The position numbers and the translations under genes are program-made. The notes below the pieces were generated by a model, which saw nothing but the letters and a program-made list of their open reading frames with translations, had not been told where the DNA came from and did not search any database. Below are positions 1 through 9,245 of a DNA stretch of 64,000 nt, in pieces. Source of the DNA: Micrococcales bacterium (GTDB lineage: Bacteria; Actinomycetota; Actinomycetes; Actinomycetales; Dermatophilaceae); assembly GCA_021287075.1 (NCBI GenBank), contig JAJTBD010000022.1:1-64000 (forward strand), read 5' to 3'. Positions within the stretch are counted from its first letter, which is position 1; every line of letters begins with the position of its first letter.

Positions 1-64
1 ATCTACTACTGACCACCTAAACCAACAGGTGTTGCGAGGACCACGAGAATCCACCACTGGCGCG

Positions 65-75
65 CGCGGCATACC
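65..75 (-). repeat. Intergenic copy of the GGTATGCCGCG 11-mer
   Basis: An exact copy of the genome-wide 11-mer, reading CGCGGCATACC on the plus strand, lies in the 155 bases before the first gene. I see nothing else recognisable in bases 1-155; the upstream gene is outside the window. Confidence 0.7.
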
Positions 76-155
76 TCTCGGTCTGCGGAGGTGACCAGCA
101 GGCGAACTCTGCCCGACGCGCCCGTAGCCCGCTTGCACCGCGCGGGGGCCTCAGG

Positions 156-989
156 GTGAATGTCGGTGTGACAGCAGGGAGATTCGTGGCCATCGGCGAC
201 TCGTTCACCGAAGGGGTGGGCGACCCGCACCGGGCCTATCCCAACGGCTATCGGGGCTGGGCCGACCGGATGGCGCGACAGCTCGGACGCGCCGACCCCG
301 CCTGGGAGTACGCGAATCTCGCCCTGCGCAGCCGGATGCTCGACGAGGTGCTCGCCCACCAGCTCGAGCCCGCGCTCGCGCTGCGGCCGACCCACATCTC
401 CTTCTATGCCGGCGGCAACGATCTGATGTCGCTGCGCACCGACGTCCCGGAGCTGATGACCCGCTATGACGCCGCAGTGGAGCGCCTCGTCGCGAGCGGC
501 GCGCAGGTGCTCGTCTTCACGGCGTTCGACATGCGCACCACCCGGATGCTCGAGCCGCTGCGACGCCGGGTGCTGGAGTTCAACGAGGGCGTGCGCTCCG
601 TCGCGGCGTCTCGCGGGGCGATGCTGCTCGACCACACGCTGATGCGCGAATACGAGAACCCGCGGCTGTGGGCCTTCGACCGGATCCACATGAACCGCCA
701 GGGGCACAAGCGGATGGCGGCGTTCGTCATGCGCGAGCTGGGGATCCCTCACACCCTGCGGCTGCGCGACATCGAGGAGTGGCAGCCGCGGGGCTGGCGC
801 CAGTCCGCCGCCGATGAGCTGCGATTCGTCGGCACCGAGGTCGTGCCGCTCGTGCGTCGACGGGTCACCGGTCAGCGGCCCAGCGATGCGGCTCTGCCCA
901 AGTGGCCGGAGCCCATCCACCCTGCGGATGGCATGAAACGCCTTGCGCGACAACGGGCCATGGCGCTCCACCCGTCGAGCATGCGCTGA
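156..989 (+). CDS. SGNH/GDSL-family hydrolase
   Basis: A 277-residue serine esterase or lipase of the SGNH fold, probably acting on an ester such as a lipid or acetylated sugar. Block I is visible as GDSFTEG with the presumed nucleophile Ser16. The oxyanion block is GGND at 86-89, and the Asp-x-x-His block is DRIH with Asp175 and His178, so the catalytic set is complete. No signal peptide is visible, so it looks cytoplasmic. The start is a GTG; in-frame GTGs at 168 and 186 are alternatives, and 186 would begin almost at block I. It stands alone, convergent with the OsmC gene. Substrate unknown. Confidence 0.85.
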   Translation: MNVGVTAGRFVAIGDSFTEGVGDPHRAYPNGYRGWADRMARQLGRADPAWEYANLALRSRMLDEVLAHQLEPALALRPTHISFYAGGNDLMSLRTDVPELMTRYDAAVERLVASGAQVLVFTAFDMRTTRMLEPLRRRVLEFNEGVRSVAASRGAMLLDHTLMREYENPRLWAFDRIHMNRQGHKRMAAFVMRELGIPHTLRLRDIEEWQPRGWRQSAADELRFVGTEVVPLVRRRVTGQRPSDAALPKWPEPIHPADGMKRLARQRAMALHPSSMR

Positions 990-1027
990 CGGGTGGAGCG
1001 CCGGATGGCTGGACCTGCGGGGTTGGC

Positions 1028-1513
1028 TCAGTCGGCCAGGCGAGTGCGCACCGGCACGCCGTTGGTGAGGTTGTCGAGCACGGGGCAGTGCGCCTCGACC
1101 GCAGCGGCGAGCTCGCGATAGCGCTCGGCTGACTCGGGCCCGGTCAGCCGCACCTGGAGGTCGATCCCCTGGAAGCCGGCGCGGGTCGACTCGTCGAGGC
1201 CGAAGAAGCCGTTGGTGTCGAGATCGCCATGGACCTCGACGTTGACGCCGTCGAGCGCAATGCCGAGCTGACCGGCCCACACCTGATAGGAGATGACGGT
1301 GCAGCCAGCGAGGGCGGCGAGCAGGTGCTCGACCGGGTTGGCGCCCCTGTCGGTGCCGCCGAGCGACGCCGGCTCGTCGATCGTGAAGGCGTGCTGCCCG
1401 GCGCGCACGGCCACCTCGGTGGCGGTGCCGCCGACGAGACCGGCGGCCACGTCGACCGAGATGAGCTGCGGCGCGACCGGCGCGTCGACGGGGGCGTCAA
1501 GGACCTGAGACAT
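1028..1513 (-). CDS. OsmC/Ohr family peroxiredoxin-like protein
   Basis: A 161-residue OsmC-family protein. These proteins reduce organic hydroperoxides with a pair of cysteines. Both are present: Cys71 in the AALAGC helix motif and Cys143 in HCPVLDNL. Length is slightly above the usual 140 because of a roughly 20-residue Ala/Pro-rich N-terminus. The ATG start has a good GAGGAG ribosome-binding site about 6 nt upstream. It is a single gene, divergent from the nuclease gene at 1713. The exact peroxide substrate, and whether it is OsmC or a YhfA-like subtype, cannot be decided from sequence alone. Confidence 0.85.
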   Translation of the reverse strand: MSQVLDAPVDAPVAPQLISVDVAAGLVGGTATEVAVRAGQHAFTIDEPASLGGTDRGANPVEHLLAALAGCTVISYQVWAGQLGIALDGVNVEVHGDLDTNGFFGLDESTRAGFQGIDLQVRLTGPESAERYRELAAAVEAHCPVLDNLTNGVPVRTRLAD

Positions 1514-1712
1514 GGTGATGCTCCTCTGCGTGCTGAGGGGCCTTGGGAGACAAGGCGACCCGTGCTTGCGGTCGGCCGGTCGGCCGCCGCCTGGTCGTCA
1601 CCCGGAGCACCCCACCGACGGAGGAGGGTTGCCGCCCAGCAAGCCGGGGCTTGTCGCTGGGACTCATGACCGTGCGCATAACGTTAGGCGCAGGGAAGGC
1701 AAAGGTGAAGTT

Positions 1713-2663
1713 ATGTCTCAGCATGCGGCATACCATCACGGGGTGCTGCGCATCGCGACCTTCAATGTCAACGGGATCCGGGCCACCCAGCGTCGGGGCT
1801 TCGACGACTGGCTGGCGCGGCGGGAGTGCGATGTCGTTGCGCTGCAAGAGGTCCGCTGCCCCGTGCCACTCCTGCCCGACGGGGTCTTCCGCGACTATCA
1901 CCTCGCCTATGACGCCGGGCAGCTGAGCGGGCGCAACGGCGTCGCCGTGCTGACCCGTGAGGCGCCGGTGGACGTGCGCTGTTGGGGCGCAGGCGTGCTC
2001 GTGCGCGCGCCGGGCGACTCGCATGTCGAGCTGGCCGAGCCGGCCGAGGGCGGCAGGCTCGCCCGCGAGCTCAAGGCCTTCGCCACCGAGGGGCGTTATC
2101 TCGAGGTCGACCTGGCCGACCAGCCGCTCACCGTCGCCTCGCTCTATCTGCCCAAGGGCGGACTGCCCGAGCACCTCCAGGTCCCGGGGCGCATGCGCGA
2201 GAAGCCAGACGGCGGAGCCAAATACGAGCGCAAGATGCGATTCCTGCGAGGCTTCGCGCGCCACCTGACGGCCGCGCGCCGGGCCGCGGCGGCCAACGGG
2301 CGGGAGTTCCTCGTCATGGGCGACTTCAACATCGCCCACACCCGACAGGACCTGCGCAACTGGCGCACCAGCCAGCGCGCGGAGGGCTTCCTGCCGGAGG
2401 AGCGGGAGTGGTTCGCCTCGATCCTCGGCGCGCGGACGCTCCACGACGTGGTGCGCGAGCTGCACCCGGGAGCCGACGGCCCCTATTCGTGGTGGTCGTG
2501 GATGGGCCAGGCCTTCGACAAGGACACCGGCTGGCGGATCGACTACCACCTCGCCTCCCCCACGCTCGCCCGCTCGGCTGTCAGCGGTGGCACCGACCGC
2601 GAGCACTCGCGCGAGGCCCGGCTGTCCGATCACGCGCCCGTCGTCGTCGACTACGACCTGTGA
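1713..2663 (+). CDS. Exonuclease III-type AP endonuclease/exonuclease
   Basis: A metal-dependent DNA repair nuclease of the endonuclease/exonuclease/phosphatase fold that would cut at abasic sites and trim 3' ends. Visible family motifs in order are ATFNVNGIRA, LQEVRC with the metal-binding Glu, GDFNIAHT, and the terminal SDHAPVVVDY with the catalytic Asp-His. At 316 residues it is longer than E. coli ExoIII (268). I chose the ATG at 1713 because AGGTGA lies about 5 nt upstream; the open frame extends further upstream without a ribosome-binding site, and GTG 1743 would start directly at the first core strand. It ends at a large palindrome shared with convergent hspR. Confidence 0.88.
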   Translation: MSQHAAYHHGVLRIATFNVNGIRATQRRGFDDWLARRECDVVALQEVRCPVPLLPDGVFRDYHLAYDAGQLSGRNGVAVLTREAPVDVRCWGAGVLVRAPGDSHVELAEPAEGGRLARELKAFATEGRYLEVDLADQPLTVASLYLPKGGLPEHLQVPGRMREKPDGGAKYERKMRFLRGFARHLTAARRAAAANGREFLVMGDFNIAHTRQDLRNWRTSQRAEGFLPEEREWFASILGARTLHDVVRELHPGADGPYSWWSWMGQAFDKDTGWRIDYHLASPTLARSAVSGGTDREHSREARLSDHAPVVVDYDL

Positions 2664-2677
2664 GACCTCCCCCGACT

Positions 2678-2741
2678 CGTTGACTTGTAGCAACTCACGC
2701 CCAAGGCATCGCGTTTAGGCGTGAGTTGCTACAAGTCAACG
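2678..2741. repeat. 24-bp-stem palindrome (family A) between convergent genes
   Basis: A perfect 24-bp inverted repeat with a 16-nt loop fills the gap between the nuclease and hspR 3' ends. Its arm begins CGTTGACTTGTAGCAACTC. No T-tract follows, so it would be an atypical bidirectional terminator. A homologous copy, including loop sequence in reverse orientation, lies at 40305-40372, so this is a dispersed element rather than a chance hairpin. Confidence 0.8.
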
Positions 2742-2785
2742 GGGATCGGGCGGTCGTGGAGCCCTCGGCCCCCAGCCCTCAGAGA

Positions 2786-3232
2786 TCAGCGAGAGCGGTG
2801 CGGGCTGTAGAGCACGAGCGCCTGTGAGGGCAGTCCGCCGGTGGGGCGCAGCGGCATGATGTCGCCGCGTGGGCCGACGGCGAAGACCCGACCGCCAGTG
2901 CCCGACGCAGCCCGGGCCCGGTCGACCTCGGCCACAAGCTCGGCCACACGGGCGCGCAGCGCGGCGACCTGTTTCTCGAGGTCCATGATGCGCTGGATGC
3001 CGGCGAGGGAGACACCCTCCTCCTGGGAGAGGCGCTGCACCTCGCGCAGCATCATCACATCACGGGCGGAGTAGCGGCGGCCACCGCCTCGCGTGCGCGA
3101 GGGCGTGACCAGACCGAGCCGGTCATACTGCCGCAGCGTCTGGGCGTGCATGCCGGCGAGCTCGGCCGCGACCGAGATGACGAAGACGGGGGTCTCGTCG
3201 TCAGCGGAGAAGCCGGGGTATGCCGTGGTCAC
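2786..3232 (-). CDS. hspR: HspR heat-shock repressor (MerR family)
   Basis: A 148-residue MerR-type DNA-binding protein, last gene of the dnaK operon. HspR represses dnaK by binding HAIR sites, with DnaK as co-repressor. The winged helix is at about residues 17-65 (AGMHAQTLRQYDRLGLV, then RRYS), followed by a short coiled coil near 82-110. The C-terminus ends in the hydrophobic/basic LYSPHRSR, resembling the DnaK-interacting tail of known HspR. The GTG start is 6 nt after the dnaJ stop, so it is co-transcribed. An ATG 7 nt upstream is out of frame. A matching HAIR operator is upstream of dnaK. Confidence 0.95.
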   Translation of the reverse strand: MTTAYPGFSADDETPVFVISVAAELAGMHAQTLRQYDRLGLVTPSRTRGGGRRYSARDVMMLREVQRLSQEEGVSLAGIQRIMDLEKQVAALRARVAELVAEVDRARAASGTGGRVFAVGPRGDIMPLRPTGGLPSQALVLYSPHRSR

Positions 3233-3238
3233 GGGTCA

Positions 3239-4303
3239 TCACCCCTGCCGCGCCTTGGCCATGAGCTCCGCCCGCGGGTCGGAGTGGTCCTCCTCGCGCA
3301 GGGTCTCGACGGCCTCACGGGCCTTGTCGGACAGGGACTCTGGCACGACGACCTGCACCTTGGCGAGCAGGTCGCCCGCGCCGGACTTGGCCTTGACGCC
3401 GCGGCCCTTGACTCGCAGCACCCTCCCGCTGGGCGTGCCCGGCGCGATCCTGACCTTGACCGTCGACCCGTCGAGGGTGGGCACCGGCACCGTCGCGCCG
3501 AGGGCCGCCTCGGCAAAGGTCACCGGCAGGTCGAGCGTGAGGTTGTTGTGGTCGCGGCCGAAGACGGGGTGCTCACCCACCGCGACGGTGAGGATCAGGT
3601 CGCCGTCGGGGGCGCCCTGGTCACCGGGCTGGCCCTTGCCGCGCAGGCGGATCTTCTGACCGTCCTTGACGCCGGCGGGAATTCGCGTGGTGATGCGCCT
3701 GCCCTCGGCCGTCGACAGGGTCACAGTGGAGCCCTCGACCGCGTCGCGGAAGGACAGCGAGGTGCGGGCGTGGATGTCCTGGCCCTTCTGGGGGCCGCGC
3801 GGGGCGCCGTATCCGCCGTAGCCGCCACCGGGGTATCCGCCGGCCGAACCGGGGAATCCCCCTGCGCCACCGGGGAATCCGCCTCCGCCGCCACCGAAGA
3901 GCCCACCGAGGAGATCCTCGAGATCGGGCTGTGCGCCGCCGCCACCGGTGGAGAAGCGGACGTTCTGCGGTCCGCCGCCCTGCCCGAACATCGAGGAGAA
4001 GACGTCCTCGAAGCCGGCGCCACCACCGGCACCGCCGGGGCCTCCCGCGGTGAAGCGCGCCCCGCCACGGGACATGGCGCGCACGGCGTCGTACTGCTTG
4101 CGCTCCTCGGGATCGGACAGCACGGCATACGCCTCGCCGATCTCCTTGAACCGCTGCTCCGCCTGCGGGTTGTTCTCGTTCTTGTCGGGGTGGTGCTTGC
4201 GCGCGAGCTTGCGATAGGCCTTCTTGATCGCCGCCTCGTCGGCGTCCTGCTCGACGCCGAGGATTGCGTAGAAGTCCTTCTCGAACCAGTCCTGGCTAGC
4301 CAT
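3239..4303 (-). CDS. dnaJ: DnaJ-type co-chaperone without zinc finger
   Basis: A 354-residue J-domain protein that stimulates the DnaK ATPase. The J domain spans about 8-75, with the essential HPD at 38-40. A long Gly/Phe-rich segment with [16 protein letters not shown] repeats follows, then the two substrate-binding C-terminal barrels from about 185. The four CxxCxGxG zinc repeats of classical DnaJ are absent, so it is a class II (CbpA-like) J protein sitting in the dnaK operon. The ATG start is preceded by a GGAGG site. Lies between grpE and hspR on the minus strand. Confidence 0.93.
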   Translation of the reverse strand: MASQDWFEKDFYAILGVEQDADEAAIKKAYRKLARKHHPDKNENNPQAEQRFKEIGEAYAVLSDPEERKQYDAVRAMSRGGARFTAGGPGGAGGGAGFEDVFSSMFGQGGGPQNVRFSTGGGGAQPDLEDLLGGLFGGGGGGFPGGAGGFPGSAGGYPGGGYGGYGAPRGPQKGQDIHARTSLSFRDAVEGSTVTLSTAEGRRITTRIPAGVKDGQKIRLRGKGQPGDQGAPDGDLILTVAVGEHPVFGRDHNNLTLDLPVTFAEAALGATVPVPTLDGSTVKVRIAPGTPSGRVLRVKGRGVKAKSGAGDLLAKVQVVVPESLSDKAREAVETLREEDHSDPRAELMAKARQG

Positions 4304-4395
4304 CTCGGCGCCCTCCTCTCGCAGTGCGCCGCCTGTGCGGCGGCGCGAAAACTGTTGGTGCGCAGCGCTGCTGCGCGTCTATCGGAGCCACACGG

Positions 4396-4406
4396 GGTAT
4401 GCCGCG
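4396..4406 (+). repeat. Intergenic GGTATGCCGCG copy between grpE and dnaJ
   Basis: Exact 11-mer inside the 156-bp grpE-dnaJ gap. I see no promoter or HAIR site in this gap; the run of C and G around the motif could form local structure that tunes dnaJ expression, but that is speculative. Confidence 0.6.
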
Positions 4407-4459
4407 CGGCTGGCCCCCGGCCCGAACGCACCTCTGGTGGGGTCGGGCCGGGGATGGCG

Positions 4460-5085
4460 TCACTCGGGGTCAGCGACGGCCACGCGGGCGGGCCGCAGAG
4501 CGCGCGACGTCGTCCGGTAGCCGGGCTGGAGGACCTGCACCACGGTGGTGGACTCGGCATCGGCCGGGAGGGCCGGGTTGCTCGAGTCCCATGCCGCGTG
4601 CATGAGGGCCTCGTGGTGGTTGGGGTCGAACGCCTCGCCGGCGGCGCCGTAACGCTCGAGGCCGAAGCCGCCGAGCGCCTTCTCGAGTTTGTCGGCGATC
4701 GCCGCGAAGGGGCCGTCGGTGAGGTCACCGTGCTCGCGCGCGGCGTGGATGTCGTCGAGGACGGGCAGCAGGGCCTCGATCACGGCGTGGACGCCATGGT
4801 CGCGCTCGAGTGCCCGGTCGCGGTCGACACGGCGCTTGTAGTTGACGTACTCGGCCTGAAGGCGCTGGAGGTCGGCGAGCCGCTCGGCGGCCAGTGCCGC
4901 GTCGGGGCTGACGGCCGCCTCCGTGGCGTCCGGCTGGCCGAGTCCGTCAGTCTCGGACTGGCCGGGGACGGTCGCGTCGGCGTCCGTCACCGGGTCGTCG
5001 TTGATCGCCTCGGTCGTCTGGTCGGGCTCGTCGGTGGCCCCGGACTGCTCCGGGGCCACCTCCTCGCCCTCGCGGGGAAGGTCGG

Positions 5086-5089
<4 letters not shown>
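4460..5089 (-). CDS. grpE: GrpE nucleotide exchange factor
   Basis: A 209-residue nucleotide exchange factor for DnaK. The N-terminal 80 residues are acidic and probably disordered. A long helix (about 85-125) contains the typical [15 protein letters not shown] segment, and the C-terminal beta domain includes [12 protein letters not shown]. The GTG start overlaps the dnaK stop by 4 nt (GTGA), indicating translational coupling. The order dnaK-grpE-dnaJ-hspR is the standard actinobacterial heat-shock operon. Confidence 0.95.
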
Positions 5090-6981
<1,892 letters not shown>

Positions 6982-7088
6982 GTGTGAGTGCTCCTTGGTG
7001 CGGTGTTGGACGTATGCCGCCCAGCGGGCTTGATGGTGCCGCCCGGCCGGGTGGCTGGCGTGCCTGGTGGTTATTGCTTCGCCGCCTA

Positions 7089-7117
7089 ATCTGCTCGCCC
7101 GGCCCGTGGGTTGTCAA
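7089..7117 (-). promoter_or_regulatory. dnaK operon promoter
   Basis: Read on the minus strand: -35 TTGACA (7112-7117, perfect consensus), a 17-nt spacer, and -10 CAGATT (7089-7094). The predicted RNA start near 7082 gives a roughly 100-nt leader. This is the best vegetative-type promoter in the window. Confidence 0.8.
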
Positions 7118-7133
7118 AGCCAGACTCCGCAAA

Positions 7134-7154
7134 CTTGCGTCTGAGAGACTCAAC
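7134..7154. promoter_or_regulatory. HAIR operator for HspR
   Basis: CTTGCGT, 7 nt, ACTCAAC. This matches the HAIR consensus CTTGAGT-N7-ACTCAAG at 12 of 14 positions and is immediately upstream of the dnaK -35 box. HspR is encoded in the same operon, so this closes the known autoregulatory loop. Confidence 0.85.
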
Positions 7155-7282
7155 TCTGCGCAACCCGCCGATGTTCCCGCCCCGCACCCCAGACTTCTCC
7201 GCGCGCCCCAGACCTTCCCGCGCGCCGCGCACCTCCGGGCGCCCCCACACCTCCGCGCGCTCGGGCTCCCGCTGATTCACAT

Positions 7283-7340
7283 CGACTGGGGAAGACCCGC
7301 CGTGTCCGCGGCAGCGCGGACGGCGTGTCTTGCCCAGTCG
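7283..7340 (-). terminator. Terminator hairpin of the ABC exporter operon
   Basis: Arms CGACTGGG... and ...CCCAGTCG form a long stem of about 26 bp with two mismatches and a 2-nt bulge around a GCAG loop, 40 nt past the permease stop. The rest of the 399-bp dnaK-permease gap holds the dnaK promoter, the HAIR site and a C-rich low-complexity stretch (about 7165-7265) in which I see no gene. Confidence 0.75.
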
Positions 7341-7380
7341 ACTTGGTTTCGGGTGGGGGCGGGTCGGGGCGGGGTGGCAG

Positions 7381-8133
7381 TCAGTCGGCGCGCTGCATGC
7401 GGCGGATGCCGACGGCGAGGCCGATCACCAGCACCACGACGGCACCGGCGAGGCCGGCGAGCAGAGTGTCGGCGGGATAGCGGCCGGCGAACAGCTCGCG
7501 GGTCGCGGCCACGACGTGGGTCATCGGGTTGGCCTGGGAGAGCCAGCGCAGCCAGGTGGGCGCGCCGTCGAGCGGCAGGAGCACACCGGCCGACAGCAGG
7601 ACTGGGAAGAGCAGGGTCTGTTGCACAGTCCAGAACAGCCAGTCCTGGTGCTTGCTCGCCAGGCCGAGCGCGAAGGAGAGCGCGCCCACGCCGACGCTGA
7701 AGAGCGCCAGCAGCGCGACGCCGCCCAAGATGCCGAGCGGGTGGATGGCGAAGCCGAAGGGCCAGGTAAGCAGCACGAGCACGAGCGCCTGCGCGATGAC
7801 GGGCACGACCTCCTTGAGCGCCCGCCCGAGCAGGAGCGAGGAGCGGGTCAGCGGCGAGACGAGCAGCCGCTCGTGAGAGCCGGTCGCCATCTCGAGCATG
7901 AGATTGGAGCCGGTCATCGTGGCCGCCGCCAGGCAGGACATGGCGACCATGCCGGGCACGAACCACTGGAGGGTCTCGGCGGTGGCGCCGCCAGGGAGCA
8001 GCGGCGCAAAGAGCGCGAGGAACATGATCGGCTGGACGACGGCGATGACCATCTGGAAGGGCGAGCGCAGCAGCGGCCGCACCTCCCGGGAGAAGACGAT
8101 GGACGTATGCCGCGCGATGGTGGGGATGCTCAT
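7381..8133 (-). CDS. ABC-2 type transporter permease
   Basis: A 250-residue membrane protein with about six hydrophobic helices, of the ABC-2 (DrrB-like) permease family. With the ATPase encoded just upstream it would form an exporter for a drug, lipid or other hydrophobic compound. The start overlaps the ATPase stop by 4 nt (ATGA), so the two are coupled. Family-typical GSHERLLVSPLTRSSLLLGRAL lies in the cytoplasmic part. A strong hairpin terminates the operon downstream. Substrate unknown. Confidence 0.9.
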   Translation of the reverse strand: MSIPTIARHTSIVFSREVRPLLRSPFQMVIAVVQPIMFLALFAPLLPGGATAETLQWFVPGMVAMSCLAAATMTGSNLMLEMATGSHERLLVSPLTRSSLLLGRALKEVVPVIAQALVLVLLTWPFGFAIHPLGILGGVALLALFSVGVGALSFALGLASKHQDWLFWTVQQTLLFPVLLSAGVLLPLDGAPTWLRWLSQANPMTHVVAATRELFAGRYPADTLLAGLAGAVVVLVIGLAVGIRRMQRAD

Positions 8134-9182
8134 GCTGCGACCTCCTCGGTCGGGTTGGGCTCAGTGGGGTCGGGGCGGTTGTCGTCCGGGCTGTCGGGAT
8201 CGACGTCCTCGGATTCGCCTGTCTCGGAGTCGGACTCGCGCAGGCTGCGGCCGGTGAGGTGGAGGAAGACGTCGTCGAGCGAGGCGTGGCTCGTCTCGAT
8301 GCCGGCGATCTGGAGGCCGGCGTCGCGCAGCCCGTCGAGGATCGTCAGGCCAGCGGTCGGCCCGTCGTCGGTGCGCACGCCGACGGAGGTGCCAGCCTCT
8401 TCGACCCGGTCATGCTGGCGGCGGAGGGCGTCGGCGGCAGCTGCCGCGCGGCATACGTCATCGAAGTGGAGGGTGACCAGGTCGCCGAGCCCGGCCTTGA
8501 GCGCGCCCGCCGTGTCGTCGGCGATCACCCGGCCGTGGTCGATGATGACGACCCGCTGGCTGGGGGCGTCGGCCTCGTCGAGGTAGTGGGTGGTCAGCAC
8601 CATCGTCGCGCCGGTCTCCTCGTGGAGCTCGCGGATGATGCCCTGGAGGTGGGCCCGGCTGGCCGGGTCGAGCCCGGTGGACGGCTCGTCGAGGAAGAGG
8701 ACCTCGGGCCGGTTGACCAGCCCGATGGCGATGTCGAAGCGTCGGCGCTGGCCGCCGCTGAGCCGCTCGACGGGACGGTGCGCGAAGTCGGCGAGGCCGA
8801 GCGCGTCGATGATCTCGTCGGCCCGGGCCGCTGCCTGACGGCGGCCGAGTCCGTGCGCGAGCGCCTGGACGACGACCTCGTCGCGCCCGTGCTGGAGGCT
8901 GCCCGCACTGTTGCCCTGGCCGACGAAGCCGAAGTGGCGGCGCGCCTCGGCCGGCCGCTTCGCGACGTCGTGGCCGAGGAGGCGCACTGTGCCAGACGTC
9001 GGCGTGAGCAGGGTGGTGATCATCTTGAGGGTCGTGGACTTGCCTGCGCCGTTGGGGCCGAGCAGCGCGACGAGCTCGCCCGGCTCGATGGTCAGGATGA
9101 GGCGGTCGACGGCGGTGGTGGCCGTCTTGCCCGACGTGAAGGTCTTGGTCAGGTCCGTGGTCTCGATGGCTGGTGTGCTCAT
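8130..9182 (-). CDS. ABC transporter ATP-binding protein (DrrA-like)
   Basis: A 350-residue ATPase subunit. Walker A GPNGAGKST is at 42-50, the signature LSGGQ at 141-145, and Walker B LFLDEPSTG with catalytic Glu near 166. The C-terminal about 100 residues are the DrrA-type extension, ending in an acidic Pro-rich tail. Family members energise export of anthracyclines and other antibiotics. The ATG lies 7 nt downstream of a -10-like TAACGT, so the mRNA is probably leaderless. Divergent from a WYL regulator with a shared central operator. Confidence 0.93.
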   Translation of the reverse strand: MSTPAIETTDLTKTFTSGKTATTAVDRLILTIEPGELVALLGPNGAGKSTTLKMITTLLTPTSGTVRLLGHDVAKRPAEARRHFGFVGQGNSAGSLQHGRDEVVVQALAHGLGRRQAAARADEIIDALGLADFAHRPVERLSGGQRRRFDIAIGLVNRPEVLFLDEPSTGLDPASRAHLQGIIRELHEETGATMVLTTHYLDEADAPSQRVVIIDHGRVIADDTAGALKAGLGDLVTLHFDDVCRAAAAADALRRQHDRVEEAGTSVGVRTDDGPTAGLTILDGLRDAGLQIAGIETSHASLDDVFLHLTGRSLRESDSETGESEDVDPDSPDDNRPDPTEPNPTEEVAA

Positions 9183-9189
9183 GGCGACG

Positions 9190-9238
9190 ACGTTAGGGAT
9201 CCATCAGGACAGATTCTGTCCGCATTCGCGGATAGTCT
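9190..9238. promoter_or_regulatory. Symmetric divergent leaderless promoters around one operator
   Basis: The palindrome GGACAG-ATT-CTGTCC (9207-9221) is centred at 9214. The minus-strand -10 TAACGT (9190-9195) sits 7 nt before the ABC start at 9182. The plus-strand -10 TAGTCT (9233-9238) sits 7 nt before the WYL start at 9246. Both starts lie exactly 32 nt from the palindrome centre, which therefore covers both -35 regions. The WYL protein is the obvious ligand. Confidence 0.75.
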
Positions 9239-9245
9239 CGACGAC

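Noticed and set aside
6..1280. Long minus-strand open frame opposite the SGNH hydrolase gene
   Set aside because: Arg/Pro/His-rich translation without domain logic; it is the antisense shadow of a gene with complete catalytic motifs. The same reasoning removes most long antisense frames, for example 1497-2693, 11958-13973, 18416-19828, 27813-30437 and 61772-63907.
1512..1712. N-terminal extension of the exonuclease III gene from an upstream ATG
   Set aside because: The extra 67 residues are Arg/Pro-rich and unlike the family; a clear AGGTGA site precedes ATG 1713.
7086..7280. 64-codon minus-strand frame between dnaK and the ABC permease
   Set aside because: It runs through the dnaK promoter and HAIR site and a low-complexity C-rich stretch, with no ribosome-binding site.
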